The notes: generated by a model not told the origin, from the sequence alone. DNA of 64,000 nt from Bacillota bacterium (GCA_030529225.1 JAUMXH010000010.1:1-64000), one strand, 5' to 3'. Shown: positions 18,735 through 28,165, counted from the stretch's first letter. A program made the numbers and translations.

Positions 18735-18995
18735 TTAACCCTTCTTTTCACTTTGACTCAGCTCTTTTCCGGAAGCCTCCTCCGAACTCTTGTACCTTAC
18801 CAGAATTTCATGCACCGGCTCGATATCCAAAAAGTCGGTTCCCATCTGCACAAAAAGGACGGTCAAAATCACCGGCAAGAGGTGAACAAAGCCGCCGGTC
18901 AGCTCGGTCATCAGAACGGTTGCGGCAGTCAGCAAGCCGACCAGGGTCCCGTTCCAAATCAAGCTGAGATTCAGTCTGTTATTATTCTGCTCCAT
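18735..18995 (-). CDS. Small membrane protein, unknown function
   Basis: An 86-residue product with two hydrophobic segments (about residues 13-30 and 36-55) and a charged, hydrophilic C-terminal tail (SSEEASGKELSQSEKKG). I do not recognise a family. It lies 36 bases downstream of the CPBP protease gene on the same strand, so it may be co-transcribed. A TATAAT sequence sits 7 bases before its ATG and may drive a near-leaderless transcript. No strong ribosome-binding site is visible. Confidence 0.5.
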   Translation of the reverse strand: MEQNNNRLNLSLIWNGTLVGLLTAATVLMTELTGGFVHLLPVILTVLFVQMGTDFLDIEPVHEILVRYKSSEEASGKELSQSEKKG

Positions 18996-19031
18996 AGGGG
19001 ATATTATAGGACATTCCTTACCAAAAAGCTA

Positions 19032-19823
19032 TCACAAAATCATGCTCTGTCCGCGCTCTCCATCATCCTCCAACGAATAAAAAGTATGACTCTTCATCAT
19101 GAAAACAAAGAAAGCAACAGTCAGCGGAACGATGAGAAACAAGTGCGGCGTCAGCACCCAACCCGTCAGAGAGACCAAGTTAAACACAAAGTGGATGAAG
19201 ACACAATGCTTTAGGTTTCTGCTCTTTTCGTAAACCGCGCCCAGAACGATACCCAGGAGAGGCGTAAAAATAAACTGCCTGAGGTTCATATGAAAGAGAC
19301 CGAAGAGCAGGGCGGAGAAAAAGATTGTCCAAAACGGACCCATGTGTTTTCTCAAGGTATTGAAAATGAAATGACGGAAGAACAGTTCCTCACAAATCGG
19401 CGCCATCACGAGGGCTGAGAGATAGGCAAACCAAGGATACTGCCTGAAAATTTGCTCCAAGACCTCCTCGCTCTCACTCGGCGGCCATTCTATATAGGCA
19501 AAGAGGGAGTAGGTCAGGGTGGTCATCAAGTAGGCAAGGACGGCAAGTTGTATATAGAAGAGGGTCGGCCGATTCGTGCGAAGGGCGGCGGGCTTTTCCG
19601 CATAGACAAAGACCCGAAAGAGAAAGAAGACAAAGAGGTACAGCAGCAGCTGAAACACCAACAAGTAGATGAGCTTGAAGGATTCCGACGAAAAAAAATC
19701 CAGCCTGCCGAGCACGCCCATTACATAACTCCCCGCGATGAGAAAGAAGACAAAGGTCGCTACCATGAACAAGGATACGACGAGGGCCCGAAACGCTCCC
19801 CCCAAAGTTTTCTTTGATTCCAT
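19032..19823 (-). CDS. CPBP family intramembrane metalloprotease
   Basis: A 263-residue multi-spanning membrane protein of the CPBP (CAAX protease and bacteriocin-processing, Abi) family. The four motifs are present: PICEELFFRH near residue 142 (EExxxR), FGLFHMN near 178, and HFVFNL near 215. These supply the glutamates and histidines of a glutamate-type intramembrane protease. Bacterial members process peptides or confer bacteriocin self-immunity; no bacteriocin gene is seen nearby, so the substrate is unknown. Confidence 0.88.
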   Translation of the reverse strand: MESKKTLGGAFRALVVSLFMVATFVFFLIAGSYVMGVLGRLDFFSSESFKLIYLLVFQLLLYLFVFFLFRVFVYAEKPAALRTNRPTLFYIQLAVLAYLMTTLTYSLFAYIEWPPSESEEVLEQIFRQYPWFAYLSALVMAPICEELFFRHFIFNTLRKHMGPFWTIFFSALLFGLFHMNLRQFIFTPLLGIVLGAVYEKSRNLKHCVFIHFVFNLVSLTGWVLTPHLFLIVPLTVAFFVFMMKSHTFYSLEDDGERGQSMIL

Positions 19824-19844
19824 TGATTCCCCTTATAAAACAAT

Positions 19845-19869
19845 GGGCGCCACCGCAATGATGACGCCC
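19845..19869 (-). terminator. Possible terminator after the cold-shock gene
   Basis: On the minus strand GGGCG and CGCCC arms flank a partly paired loop, followed by ATTGTTTTAT. It lies 55 bases past the cold-shock stop codon. The stem is imperfect. Confidence 0.4.
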
Positions 19870-19924
19870 GAAACCTAGGTTTAAATTATCACTTTATGCA
19901 ATAAAACAATGCAGTTACTTGAAA

Positions 19925-20122
19925 TTATAGTGAAGCTATATTTTCAGCTTGTGGTCCTTTAGGTCCTGCTACTACATCAAAAGAAACCTTTTCGCCCTCA
20001 TCGAGAGTCTTGAAGCCTTCTTTTTGGATTTGTGAGTAGTGAGCGAAAACGTCGTTTCCGTCATCCCCTGTAATAAATCCGTATCCCTTTTCTGCATTAA
20101 ACCACTTAACTGTGCCTTCCAT
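19925..20122 (-). CDS. Cold-shock protein, CspA family
   Basis: A single-stranded nucleic-acid chaperone, 65 residues, with both RNP motifs: KGYGFITG and DVFAHYSQI. The start MEGTVKWFN is chosen because GGAGG sits 5 bases upstream and matches the family length; an in-frame ATG 39 bases further upstream would add 13 unrelated residues. The mRNA probably has a leader of about 100 bases, since A/T-rich promoter-like sequence only begins past 20190. Long leaders are usual for csp genes and can act as thermosensors; no structure is assigned here. Confidence 0.95.
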   Translation of the reverse strand: MEGTVKWFNAEKGYGFITGDDGNDVFAHYSQIQKEGFKTLDEGEKVSFDVVAGPKGPQAENIASL

Positions 20123-20288
20123 ATTAACCTCCAGCGTATTCCCTAGATTGAGGCTGTGCAATCACAATTTCCACACAACTGAACCTCCACCTGAGGGATA
20201 TAGTTAATATATACTAAATTTGCACAAAATAAAAGGGTTTTATCACATTTTCCATGCTTATTTTATTTAATTTTTGTAATATTATGAA

Positions 20289-20516
20289 TTATGACAACAA
20301 GCTTTCAATCTTCGCCTTGTCAAATCCTTGTACCACATCATCTCCGATGTAGAGCACAGGAACGCCCATAAATCCGTTTTTGATCAACTCTTGTCTCGCG
20401 TCCTTGTCTTCGTTGATGTTTCTCTCGGTATACTTAATGCCTTTTTCATCCATCCATTTCATCGCTTCGTGGCAGAAGTGGCAAGTGTTTGAAGTAAAAA
20501 TTGTAATATTTTTCAT
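20289..20516 (-). CDS. Glutaredoxin-like protein
   Basis: A 75-residue thioredoxin-fold disulfide reductase with the N-terminal active site TCHFCHEA (CxxC at residues 12-15), the cis-proline segment GVPVLYIGDDVVQGFD, and the typical small glutaredoxin/NrdH length. It may reduce ribonucleotide reductase or protein disulfides. It stands alone with its own ribosome-binding site (GGAGG). Confidence 0.9.
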   Translation of the reverse strand: MKNITIFTSNTCHFCHEAMKWMDEKGIKYTERNINEDKDARQELIKNGFMGVPVLYIGDDVVQGFDKAKIESLLS

Positions 20517-20688
20517 GGTATCGTCCTCCGATTTGATACTTTTTTATTCATAGAAAGCGTATTGGCCTTCCTTACGCTTTCTCTCCCAATCTGTGAGATA
20601 TATACCCCCCGCAAAGGCACGTTTAAACACATCCTGAAAATCTGTTTGCAAAAGAGCGGAGAAAGGGGAGCCGACAAAGCGGGCGCTT

Positions 20689-21483
20689 TCAGCTCCTCGT
20701 TCTGAGGTCGATGACAGGGAACGGTATGCCGATCTTTTCGCGATCAAAACGTTTCTTGACATTTTCCATCAGCGCAAAGTAAACCTTCCAGTAGTCTTGC
20801 CCATTCACCCAGACCCGGAGCACAAACTTCAGGCTGCTGTCCGCATGGGCGGAGAGGCCCGCAAAGGGTTCCGGTGTCGTTAACACCTCCGGAATCGCAG
20901 CCGCTTCCTCGAGCAAAACGGCCTTGACCTTGTCGATGTCGCTCGCATAGTCGACGCCGAAGGTGAGTTCCACCCGCCTGGTCTCCATCATCGTGTAATT
21001 CGTGAGTTCCGAGGTCAGGATATTGTGACTCGGCACAAAGATGACCTTGTTGTCCAGGGTGACGAGCTTGGTCGAAAACAGGTGGACCGCCTCGACCGTC
21101 CCCTCTTTGCCCGAAACTTCAACATAGTCGCCGGCCCGCAGCGGCTTGGTGATCAAGAGGATGATGCCGCTGGCGATGTTGGCCAGCGTGCCCTGGAAGG
21201 CCAAACCGATGGCGAGGGAGGCCGCACCCAGAACTGCGATGATGCTCCCCTCCTTCACGCCTATGATGCGGACGACGATGGCCACCAGCAGAACCTTGAG
21301 GCCGATGCTGATGGTCGAATACAAAAACGGTTTCAGCGTCTTGTCGATTCTCGATTTTTCGAGCAGGTTTTTCAGAAACTTGCTCAGGTGTTTGACCAAA
21401 AAGAGTCCTACAACGAGGACGATCAGCGCGTAGACCGTCCTCATAGAAAAGTTTACTAAATAATTCGATAAGTCTTTTAACAT
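20689..21483 (-). CDS. Small-conductance mechanosensitive channel (MscS family)
   Basis: A 264-residue membrane protein that opens under membrane tension to release osmolytes. Three N-terminal hydrophobic helices are followed by the pore-lining helix (GAASLAIGLAFQGTLANIAS near residues 85-104, rich in Gly/Ala as in MscS TM3) and the MscS beta domain (LRAGDYVEVSGKEGTVEAV). The C-terminal alpha/beta domain is complete. It is read singly between the purine operon and the glutaredoxin gene. Confidence 0.93.
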   Translation of the reverse strand: MLKDLSNYLVNFSMRTVYALIVLVVGLFLVKHLSKFLKNLLEKSRIDKTLKPFLYSTISIGLKVLLVAIVVRIIGVKEGSIIAVLGAASLAIGLAFQGTLANIASGIILLITKPLRAGDYVEVSGKEGTVEAVHLFSTKLVTLDNKVIFVPSHNILTSELTNYTMMETRRVELTFGVDYASDIDKVKAVLLEEAAAIPEVLTTPEPFAGLSAHADSSLKFVLRVWVNGQDYWKVYFALMENVKKRFDREKIGIPFPVIDLRTRS

Positions 21484-21544
21484 ACGTTACCTCTGTGTTT
21501 ATAACGGAGCGTCCTCTTTCCAAGCTCTTGGAAGGGTCGTTCCC

Positions 21545-23077
21545 TTAGTGTCTGAAATGTCTGGCCTTGCTGATCAACATCTTGATGCCGAGTTCATCGG
21601 CGCGCTTGATGACATCCTCGTCGCGGATGGATCCGCCCGGTTGGATGATGGCCCTGATGCCCGCTTCGTGCGCCAAATCGATCGAATCCGGAAACGGGAA
21701 GAAGGCGTCCGATGCGAGAACCGCGCCCTCCACCGAGCTGAAGGTGTTGTTGATCGCATTCTTTGTCGCCCAGACCCTGCTCACCTGTCCGGTTCCGATG
21801 CCGATGGTCGCCCCCGCCCTGGCGGTCACGATCGCATTGGACTTCGCGTGTTTGGCAACCTTCATCGCGAACACCAAATCCCGCAGCTCTTCCTCCGACG
21901 GCTTTTCCTTGGTCACGCAGTCCAAGCTCTCGTAGACGCCCTCGTCCGGAGACTGCATCAAAAAGCCGCCTGAGATCGACTTGAGTTCCGCTTGCGCCTG
22001 TATGCTCTCCAAATCCGTCTGCAAGACCCTGAGGTTCTTTTTGCTTTTTAGGAGCTCCAGGGCATCGGCATCGAAGTCGGGCGCAATCACGATCTCACAG
22101 AAGATGGCCTTGATCTCCTCCGCGGTTCTCGCATCCACCTTGCGGTTCAGCGCGATGATACCGCCAAAAACAGACACCGGATCCGCCTTGTAAGCGCCCA
22201 TATAAGCGTCGTAAATCGTATCCGCCTCGCAGACCCCGCAAGGTGTCGCGTGCTTCAGGCAGACCGCGGCCGGCCTGTCAAACTCTTTCAGACAGGCCAA
22301 GGCTGCACTCGCGTCGGCGTAGTTGTTGTAGCTCATCGGCTTTCCGTTCAGAATCTGAGCCGCCACGATTCCACCCTTTCTGTCCGGTGAAACGTACACG
22401 GCCGCGCTCTGGTTCGGATTCTCCCCGTAGCGAAGCTCCGCTTTTTTGACCAGCTTTAATTCCAGAACTTCCGGCAGGCTATCGCCCTCCGCGCCGGCCT
22501 CACAGATGCCCGCGAGGTGAGAAGAAATCATCGTGTCGTACTTTGCCGTGTGCGCGTAGACCTTCTTTGCCAAGCGCAACCTGTACGCGGGATCCAAGTC
22601 GCCTTTTTGCAGCTGTTCCAAGATTTCCTCGTAGTCCTCGGCGTCACAGACCGGGATCACCGACACGTAGTTTTTCGCCGCGGAACGGAGCATGCTCGGC
22701 CCGCCGATGTCGATGTTTTCAATCGCCTCCTCCAGGCTGCAGTTCGGATTCGCAACCACCTGTTCAAACGGGTAGAGGTTGACGCAGACTAAGTCAATCG
22801 TGTCGATATGGTTCTCTTCCAGGACCTTCATGTGCTCCGGAAGCTCTCTCCTGGCGAGGAGGGCACCGTGAATGTTGGGATGCAGCGTCTTTACCCTGCC
22901 GTCCAAAATTTCCGGAAACTTGGTCACTTCACTGACCCCAATCACTTCGAGCCCCGCTTCTTCCATGGTCTTCTTGGTCCCCCCGGTCGACAGGATGCGA
23001 TAGCCCAAGTCACTCAATTTCTTTGCAAATTCTACAACACCCGTCTTATCCGACACACTAATCAATGCAGTTTTCAT
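21545..23077 (-). CDS. purH: Bifunctional AICAR formyltransferase / IMP cyclohydrolase
   Basis: Performs the last two steps of de novo IMP synthesis. The 510-residue length is standard when started at the ATG at 23077, which has AGGAGG 5 bases upstream. An in-frame extension to 23305 would add 76 low-quality residues and overlap purN. The N-terminal IMP cyclohydrolase domain includes ISTGGT and KTLHPNIHGALL. The formyltransferase domain has LRYGENPNQSA and the catalytic KHATPCG. It is last in the operon, 122 bases after purN, the only sizeable gap in the cluster. Confidence 0.97.
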   Translation of the reverse strand: MKTALISVSDKTGVVEFAKKLSDLGYRILSTGGTKKTMEEAGLEVIGVSEVTKFPEILDGRVKTLHPNIHGALLARRELPEHMKVLEENHIDTIDLVCVNLYPFEQVVANPNCSLEEAIENIDIGGPSMLRSAAKNYVSVIPVCDAEDYEEILEQLQKGDLDPAYRLRLAKKVYAHTAKYDTMISSHLAGICEAGAEGDSLPEVLELKLVKKAELRYGENPNQSAAVYVSPDRKGGIVAAQILNGKPMSYNNYADASAALACLKEFDRPAAVCLKHATPCGVCEADTIYDAYMGAYKADPVSVFGGIIALNRKVDARTAEEIKAIFCEIVIAPDFDADALELLKSKKNLRVLQTDLESIQAQAELKSISGGFLMQSPDEGVYESLDCVTKEKPSEEELRDLVFAMKVAKHAKSNAIVTARAGATIGIGTGQVSRVWATKNAINNTFSSVEGAVLASDAFFPFPDSIDLAHEAGIRAIIQPGGSIRDEDVIKRADELGIKMLISKARHFRH

Positions 23078-23199
23078 ATTTTCCTCCTCATTCCTCTCCT
23101 CCGGCTCACGTCCGCCGCTCTCCCCGGCGGAACGAATCCATATCACGCTTTTTGCAACCTCAGTCGCGAGCCGCAAGCATCGGCCGCGAACGGCAGGCA

Positions 23200-23781
23200 T
23201 CAAGCATCCAAAACCCTTTGGATGGCCTCGGAATAGACTTGGTGTTCCAGCTCCAGGACCCTCTTCTGCAAGCTTGCAGCATCGTCTCCCTCGAGCACCG
23301 GACAAGTCTTCTGTAAGATGATCTGTCCGGTATCCACGCCCTCGTCCACGTAGTGCACGGTCACGCCACTCTCCTTCTCGCCGGCCGCGAGGACCGCCTC
23401 GTGCACCTTGATGCCGTAAAATCCCTTCCCGCAGTACTTGGGGATCAGGGACGGATGAATATTCAAGATTCTATTTTTATACTCTTTGACCAGGCCCTCG
23501 GGGATGATTTTAATGAAGCCTGCGAGGATGATCAGATCGATGCGATGCTCCCGCATCAGGGCGATCAGGCCCTCCGAAACCTCCTCTTCACGCAGCCCTT
23601 TATAACTAAAAACAGCGGTTTTTATCCCGCTATTTTCAGCATATTCCAAGCCCTTGGCGTCCTTGCTCGACGATACGACCAGAGCCGCGTTCGCCCCGGT
23701 AATCTTAGCGCTCTTGATGTTCTCGACAATGGTTTTCATATTGCTTCCCGAACCCGAGATAAAAATCGCCAGTTGTTTCAT
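23200..23781 (-). CDS. purN: Phosphoribosylglycinamide formyltransferase
   Basis: Formylates GAR with 10-formyltetrahydrofolate, step 3 of purine synthesis. The 193 residues contain ISGSGSNM (phosphate-binding loop), the folate-site NIHPSLIPKY with catalytic Asn/His near residue 108, and VHYVDEGVDTG with the catalytic Asp near 145. It begins 24 bases after purM. Confidence 0.97.
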   Translation of the reverse strand: MKQLAIFISGSGSNMKTIVENIKSAKITGANAALVVSSSKDAKGLEYAENSGIKTAVFSYKGLREEEVSEGLIALMREHRIDLIILAGFIKIIPEGLVKEYKNRILNIHPSLIPKYCGKGFYGIKVHEAVLAAGEKESGVTVHYVDEGVDTGQIILQKTCPVLEGDDAASLQKRVLELEHQVYSEAIQRVLDA

Positions 23782-23805
23782 AGTCTTCTCCTCGTTCCTC
23801 GTGAG

Positions 23806-24843
23806 CTACTTGATGATGACCTTCTTTTCACCCTTCGTAATCCTTCCGATGACAAAGGCCTTGCTGTTCATATCTCCGAGCTTCTTCATGGTTCTCTCGA
23901 GCTCGGCCTGTTTGACCACGAGGACGAAGCCGATTCCCATATTGAAGGTCGCATACATCCCCTCTTCCGAGACCTTTCCCCAGTCCTGCAGGCTCTTGAA
24001 GATTTCGGGAACCTCCCAGGAAGCCCTGTCGATCTCACAGTTCAGGTGATCCGGCAGGATTCTGGCCACGTTCTCGTTAAAGCCGCCGCCGGTAATGTGC
24101 GCCATCGCCTTGATGTCGGTGGTCTTCAAAAGGTCCATGATCTCTCTGACATAGATCTTGGTCGGTGTGAGCAGGGTTTCCCCAAGGGTTTTCTCCCCGT
24201 AAGGCGCCTTCAAATCGAGCTGATTGTCGCTCACAATCTTACGAATCAGCGAGTAGCCGTTCGAGTGGGGTCCGGTCGAAGCCAGACCGATCACCGCATC
24301 GTCCTCCGCCAGGCCGACCCCGTCGATGATCTTATTTTTATCCACGACGCCGACCGCAAAGCCCGCGAGGTCGAACTCGCCCTCTTTGTAGAAGCCCGGC
24401 ATCTCCGCAGTCTCCCCGCCGATCAACGAGGCCTTCGACTGCCTGCATCCGTCCGAGATCCCTCTGACAATTTTTTCCACATCGTCGGCGTTCAGCTTTC
24501 CTGTCGCGATATAGTCCAAAAAGAACAGCGGCATCGCGCCCGAACAGATGATGTCGTTCACGCACATCGCGACCAGGTCGATTCCCACCGTGTCGTAGAT
24601 ACCGGTATCGAATGCCAGCTTCAGCTTGGTACCCACGCCGTCGGTGCCCGATACCAAAACGGGCTTCTTGATATCCAATTCCGCCAAACCGCTCAAGTCA
24701 AACAGCCCGCCAAAACCGGCTCTCGAGCTGATGACCCTGTCGGTATAGGTCGATTTCACTTCTTTTTGGATCAGTTCTACCGCCCTGTATCCTTCCTCCA
24801 CATTGACTCCCGACTCTTTGTACGCCTCTCTCAAATCTGACAT
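23806..24843 (-). CDS. purM: Phosphoribosylformylglycinamidine cyclo-ligase (AIR synthetase)
   Basis: Closes the imidazole ring of AIR using ATP. The 345 residues show the PurM-type ATP-grasp-unrelated fold signatures GTDGVGTKLKLA near residue 65, the GGETAEMPGFY loop near 137 and HITGGGF near 240. It lies 59 bases after purF in the operon. Confidence 0.97.
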   Translation of the reverse strand: MSDLREAYKESGVNVEEGYRAVELIQKEVKSTYTDRVISSRAGFGGLFDLSGLAELDIKKPVLVSGTDGVGTKLKLAFDTGIYDTVGIDLVAMCVNDIICSGAMPLFFLDYIATGKLNADDVEKIVRGISDGCRQSKASLIGGETAEMPGFYKEGEFDLAGFAVGVVDKNKIIDGVGLAEDDAVIGLASTGPHSNGYSLIRKIVSDNQLDLKAPYGEKTLGETLLTPTKIYVREIMDLLKTTDIKAMAHITGGGFNENVARILPDHLNCEIDRASWEVPEIFKSLQDWGKVSEEGMYATFNMGIGFVLVVKQAELERTMKKLGDMNSKAFVIGRITKGEKKVIIK

Positions 24844-24902
24844 TTCTTCTTCCTCTCTTTACTCAAATTTTGAGCGTTTCCCGAAACACTTCAAATAGCA
24901 AA

Positions 24903-26288
24903 CTAAAAATCCAAGCTTACCGGATACACGCCGGTGAAGACATCGAGACACAATTCATCCCGCTGAAACCCGATGGATTCCACCAGTTCGTCCACGGTCA
25001 GGAACTCCAGGGAATCCGCACCGACCATGTCTCTGATTTCGTCCTTCGTCATATAAGAAGCCACCAATTCCGACGCGCTCGGCGTGTCGATGCCGTAAAA
25101 AGAAGGGTACTTGACCAAGGGAGAGCTCACCCTCAGGTGGACTTCCTTCGCGCCCGCATTCTTCAGCATGGTGACGATTTTTCTGCTCGTCGTTCCTCGC
25201 ACGATCGAGTCATCCACGAGGACGACCCGCTTATCCATCACAATCTCCTTCAAGACGTTCAGCTTCATCTTGAGGGCCAGCTCCCTGAGCTCCTGGGTCG
25301 GCTGGATGAAGGTTCTGCCCACATACTTGTTCTTGATCAGACCTTCCCCGTATCGGAGCCCCGACTGGTCCGCGTATCCGATCGCCGCACTTCTGCCCGA
25401 GTCCGGAACCGGAATCACGATGTCGGCATCGACCGGGTAATTCTTGGCCAGAATTTTTCCCGCCTTCAGCCTGGTCTTGTAGACGCTCTTGCCGTCGATC
25501 ACGCTGTCAGGTCTCGCAAAGTAGACATACTCGAAGGCCGAGTGCGCAATCTTCGTTTCGTCCGAATAGCGGACACTCTCATAGCCGTTCGCGTCGATTA
25601 CAATGAGTTCGCCGGCTTCCACATCGCGGATGAGCTTGGCACCCATCGCATCGAAGGCGACCGTTTCGGAAGCGATGACATAGCCGTCCTCAAATTGTCC
25701 GAGGACCAGCGGCCGAATCCCGTGTGGGTCGCGCATCGCGTAAAGTTTGTCATCGATTGCAAGGGAAATCGCGAAGGCTCCCCTGATGATGTTCCCGATG
25801 GCCTTGAGCGCCTCTACCGCACCCAAATCCCAATGCTTGGCGAGGAGGTGGCCGACCACTTCGCTGTCGCTGTCGGTCAAAAAGATGATGCCCTCGTCCT
25901 CCAGCTCCGCCCTGAGCCTTTTGGAGTTTACGATGTTGCCGTTGGTCGAGTACGCGATCGAACTGCCTTTGTACTTAAACATGTAGGGCTGGACATTCTT
26001 CTTGGAGTTGGTCTCCTGCGTCGCGTAGCGCACGTGCGCCACGCCGATGTTTCCGCAGAGCTTCGCCAGATTCTGCTCGTTAAAGACCTCCTGGACCAGG
26101 CCCTGGTCTCTGACAATCTTCATCTGATCTTCACAGAAGGTCACCAAGCCGGCGCTCTCCTGCCCCCTGTGCTGGAGGGAAATCAGTCCGAAACACATTC
26201 TGGAAGCCAGACTGTCGGTGCCGGAAGAGACGGCCCCTATGACCCCGCACTCTTCGTGTAATTTGTCATCCTCAAAAAACTTACTCAT
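24903..26288 (-). CDS. purF: Amidophosphoribosyltransferase lacking Fe-S ligands
   Basis: Catalyses the committed step of purine synthesis, PRPP plus glutamine to phosphoribosylamine. The 461 residues start with a short propeptide and the catalytic cysteine EECGVIGA (Cys14), then the Ntn-glutaminase domain (LQHRGQES) and the phosphoribosyltransferase domain with the PRPP loop VVLVDDSIVRGTTSR. Bacillus-type PurF, which also has a propeptide, binds a 4Fe-4S cluster through four cysteines. Here three of the four aligned positions are not cysteine: HSAFEY, YPSFYGID and CLDVFTG. It overlaps pepF by 8 bases. Confidence 0.96.
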   Translation of the reverse strand: MSKFFEDDKLHEECGVIGAVSSGTDSLASRMCFGLISLQHRGQESAGLVTFCEDQMKIVRDQGLVQEVFNEQNLAKLCGNIGVAHVRYATQETNSKKNVQPYMFKYKGSSIAYSTNGNIVNSKRLRAELEDEGIIFLTDSDSEVVGHLLAKHWDLGAVEALKAIGNIIRGAFAISLAIDDKLYAMRDPHGIRPLVLGQFEDGYVIASETVAFDAMGAKLIRDVEAGELIVIDANGYESVRYSDETKIAHSAFEYVYFARPDSVIDGKSVYKTRLKAGKILAKNYPVDADIVIPVPDSGRSAAIGYADQSGLRYGEGLIKNKYVGRTFIQPTQELRELALKMKLNVLKEIVMDKRVVLVDDSIVRGTTSRKIVTMLKNAGAKEVHLRVSSPLVKYPSFYGIDTPSASELVASYMTKDEIRDMVGADSLEFLTVDELVESIGFQRDELCLDVFTGVYPVSLDF

Positions 26289-28089
26289 ACAATTCTTCCA
26301 ATCTGTCTATTAAAGAGCCTACATATTCCGCCAAAGATACAAACATATCAGGCTTGGATATGTCGATATCCACCTTTTTCATTAAGTCCGCACTCGTCAG
26401 CGAGCCGCCGGCCTTCAGAACCTCCAGCCACTTCTCGATGGCGCTCGCGCCTTCGTTTTCTATCTTTTTGAACATCTGTGTGGCGATGCTCAACGATGCC
26501 GAGTATGTGTACGGGTAGAGACCCATATAATAGTGCCCCTGCCTCATCCAGGTCATCCCCGCTTCCTCTTCCACATTCACGCTGTCAGCCCAAAACGCTC
26601 TGATCACGTCCAGCTTGGTCTGATTCAGGAAGGCCGCGTTGATTTGCCCTCCCCGGTCGATGTGCTTGTAGACGCGATCCTGCAGATGCGCCTCCAAAAA
26701 GTGGGTGACGCAGTTGTGGTAGTAAGACGCCAGGTTTTGCAGGATGACCCACCTCTCGACCTCCCTGCTCGCAGCCTGCGCCTTTAAGTGGCTCGCCAGA
26801 ATCAACTCGTTGATCGTAGAAGGCGCCTCGACGCAGTACATCGAACACTCTGAAACCAAGGCGTTTTGGTACTTGTTCGCCAGGTAGAAGTGCCCCGCGT
26901 GCCCCAGCTCGTGCACCAGGGTAAAGGCCGATCGCATGGTGCCGGTAAAGGTCATCATGATAAAGGAGTCCGCCCCGTGCGGGCTGCAACAGAAGGCGCC
27001 GGATGACTTGCCGACGTTCTGCGCATAGTCAATCAGACCGGCATCGAACATTCTCTTGATGTTATCGAGGTATTCGTCTCCGTAAACGTTCAAGGCGGAA
27101 AGGATGGTCTCTTTCACGTCATCGAAGGCCGCGGACGGCGAATATTCTTCATCCAAAGCGGTCCTCAAATCCGCAAATTTGAGTTCCTCCGCCCCGAGCT
27201 GCTTCTTCAAAATCTTCGCGTACCTTCTCATCTGCGGCGCGAGCTCCTCAAAGAGCACCTTCAGGTGGGTGTCGTAGACCGCGCGGTCAATCCCTTGGTC
27301 AAAGAGAAGCATGTCTATGGTGGAATCAAAGCCCCTAAGCCTCGCCTCTATTCTTTGGCGCTCGACCTCGGTCGCGTAAACGCTCGCATAGGTGTTCACA
27401 TAGTTCTGCAAGCCCTTGTGAAAACTCTCGAAGGCGTTTCGTCTGATTGCGGTATCCGAATCGTCCTGGTACTTTTCTTCAAAGAGCGTGAAGGAATTCG
27501 GGAGCAGCTTTCCTTGGGCATCCTGAAACGGTTCAAAACTCATATCCGCGCTCGAGCTGACATCATAAATGTAGCCGGGCGCGTTCAGAACGCCGCTGAA
27601 CGATGCCAGAAGCGCCTCCGACTCCTCGCTCAACAAGTGGGCCTTATACTTGAACGTGTCCTCGACAAAGCGTTCAAAGTTCCCAAGATCCGGCTCTTCC
27701 GTGTAAAATCGGTCCAGGTCCTCGCGCGAAAGCTTGCAAATATCAACCTTCACAAAGGACAGGCACTCAAAAAATTCCGCGGTCATCGCCCGCATTTTGG
27801 ACGCATCTTCCAGGGCCTGCGCCGAGCTGGAGTCGACCGAAACCGCCAAACTCGGGTAGTTGGCGACACGCTGCCAAGCCGATTGCAAGGCCTCGTAGCG
27901 ATTCAAAAAGTCGTAGAACGACCCGGCATCCCGGATGAAACTGCCCTTTAGCCCCGCCAAATCCTTGGCTCGCTTGAGAATCTCCTCCGCCTCTCTAAAC
28001 ATGTCTTCCCGACTTGCGAACAGCACCGATAAATCCCACATTTCCTTGGCGGGCACCTCGTTTCGCATCAACAGTTTTGTCTCTCTCAT
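26281..28089 (-). CDS. pepF: Oligoendopeptidase F (M3 family)
   Basis: Cytoplasmic zinc endopeptidase that cuts peptides of roughly 7-17 residues. The 602-residue length is typical. The metal site VHELGHAGHF near residue 389 provides HExxH, with the third ligand in ECSMYCVEAPSTINE downstream. It is the first gene ahead of purF and shares 8 bases with it, so a peptidase appears co-transcribed with purine synthesis. A/T-rich sequence with TTGTAA and TATACA upstream (about 28105-28150) is a plausible promoter, and I see no purine-riboswitch motif there. Confidence 0.95.
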   Translation of the reverse strand: MRETKLLMRNEVPAKEMWDLSVLFASREDMFREAEEILKRAKDLAGLKGSFIRDAGSFYDFLNRYEALQSAWQRVANYPSLAVSVDSSSAQALEDASKMRAMTAEFFECLSFVKVDICKLSREDLDRFYTEEPDLGNFERFVEDTFKYKAHLLSEESEALLASFSGVLNAPGYIYDVSSSADMSFEPFQDAQGKLLPNSFTLFEEKYQDDSDTAIRRNAFESFHKGLQNYVNTYASVYATEVERQRIEARLRGFDSTIDMLLFDQGIDRAVYDTHLKVLFEELAPQMRRYAKILKKQLGAEELKFADLRTALDEEYSPSAAFDDVKETILSALNVYGDEYLDNIKRMFDAGLIDYAQNVGKSSGAFCCSPHGADSFIMMTFTGTMRSAFTLVHELGHAGHFYLANKYQNALVSECSMYCVEAPSTINELILASHLKAQAASREVERWVILQNLASYYHNCVTHFLEAHLQDRVYKHIDRGGQINAAFLNQTKLDVIRAFWADSVNVEEEAGMTWMRQGHYYMGLYPYTYSASLSIATQMFKKIENEGASAIEKWLEVLKAGGSLTSADLMKKVDIDISKPDMFVSLAEYVGSLIDRLEELYE

Positions 28090-28165
28090 CCGTTTCCTCC
28101 GTGTTTTCTCTCCGTTTTATAGTGCAATTGTATAGTAAGTTTTCTTTTTTTACAAGTATGAGCCC

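Noticed and set aside
18573-19214. 213-codon plus-strand frame after the KilA-N gene
   Set aside because: It is opposite the small membrane protein and the CPBP protease gene, with a Gln/His/Arg-rich composition typical of an antisense shadow.
23078-23305. In-frame N-terminal extension of purH
   Set aside because: It is low-complexity and Arg/Gly-rich, overlaps purN, and the family start has a perfect ribosome-binding site.
28090-28165. Possible purine riboswitch before the pepF-pur operon
   Set aside because: The gap is too short and lacks the conserved three-way-junction motifs.
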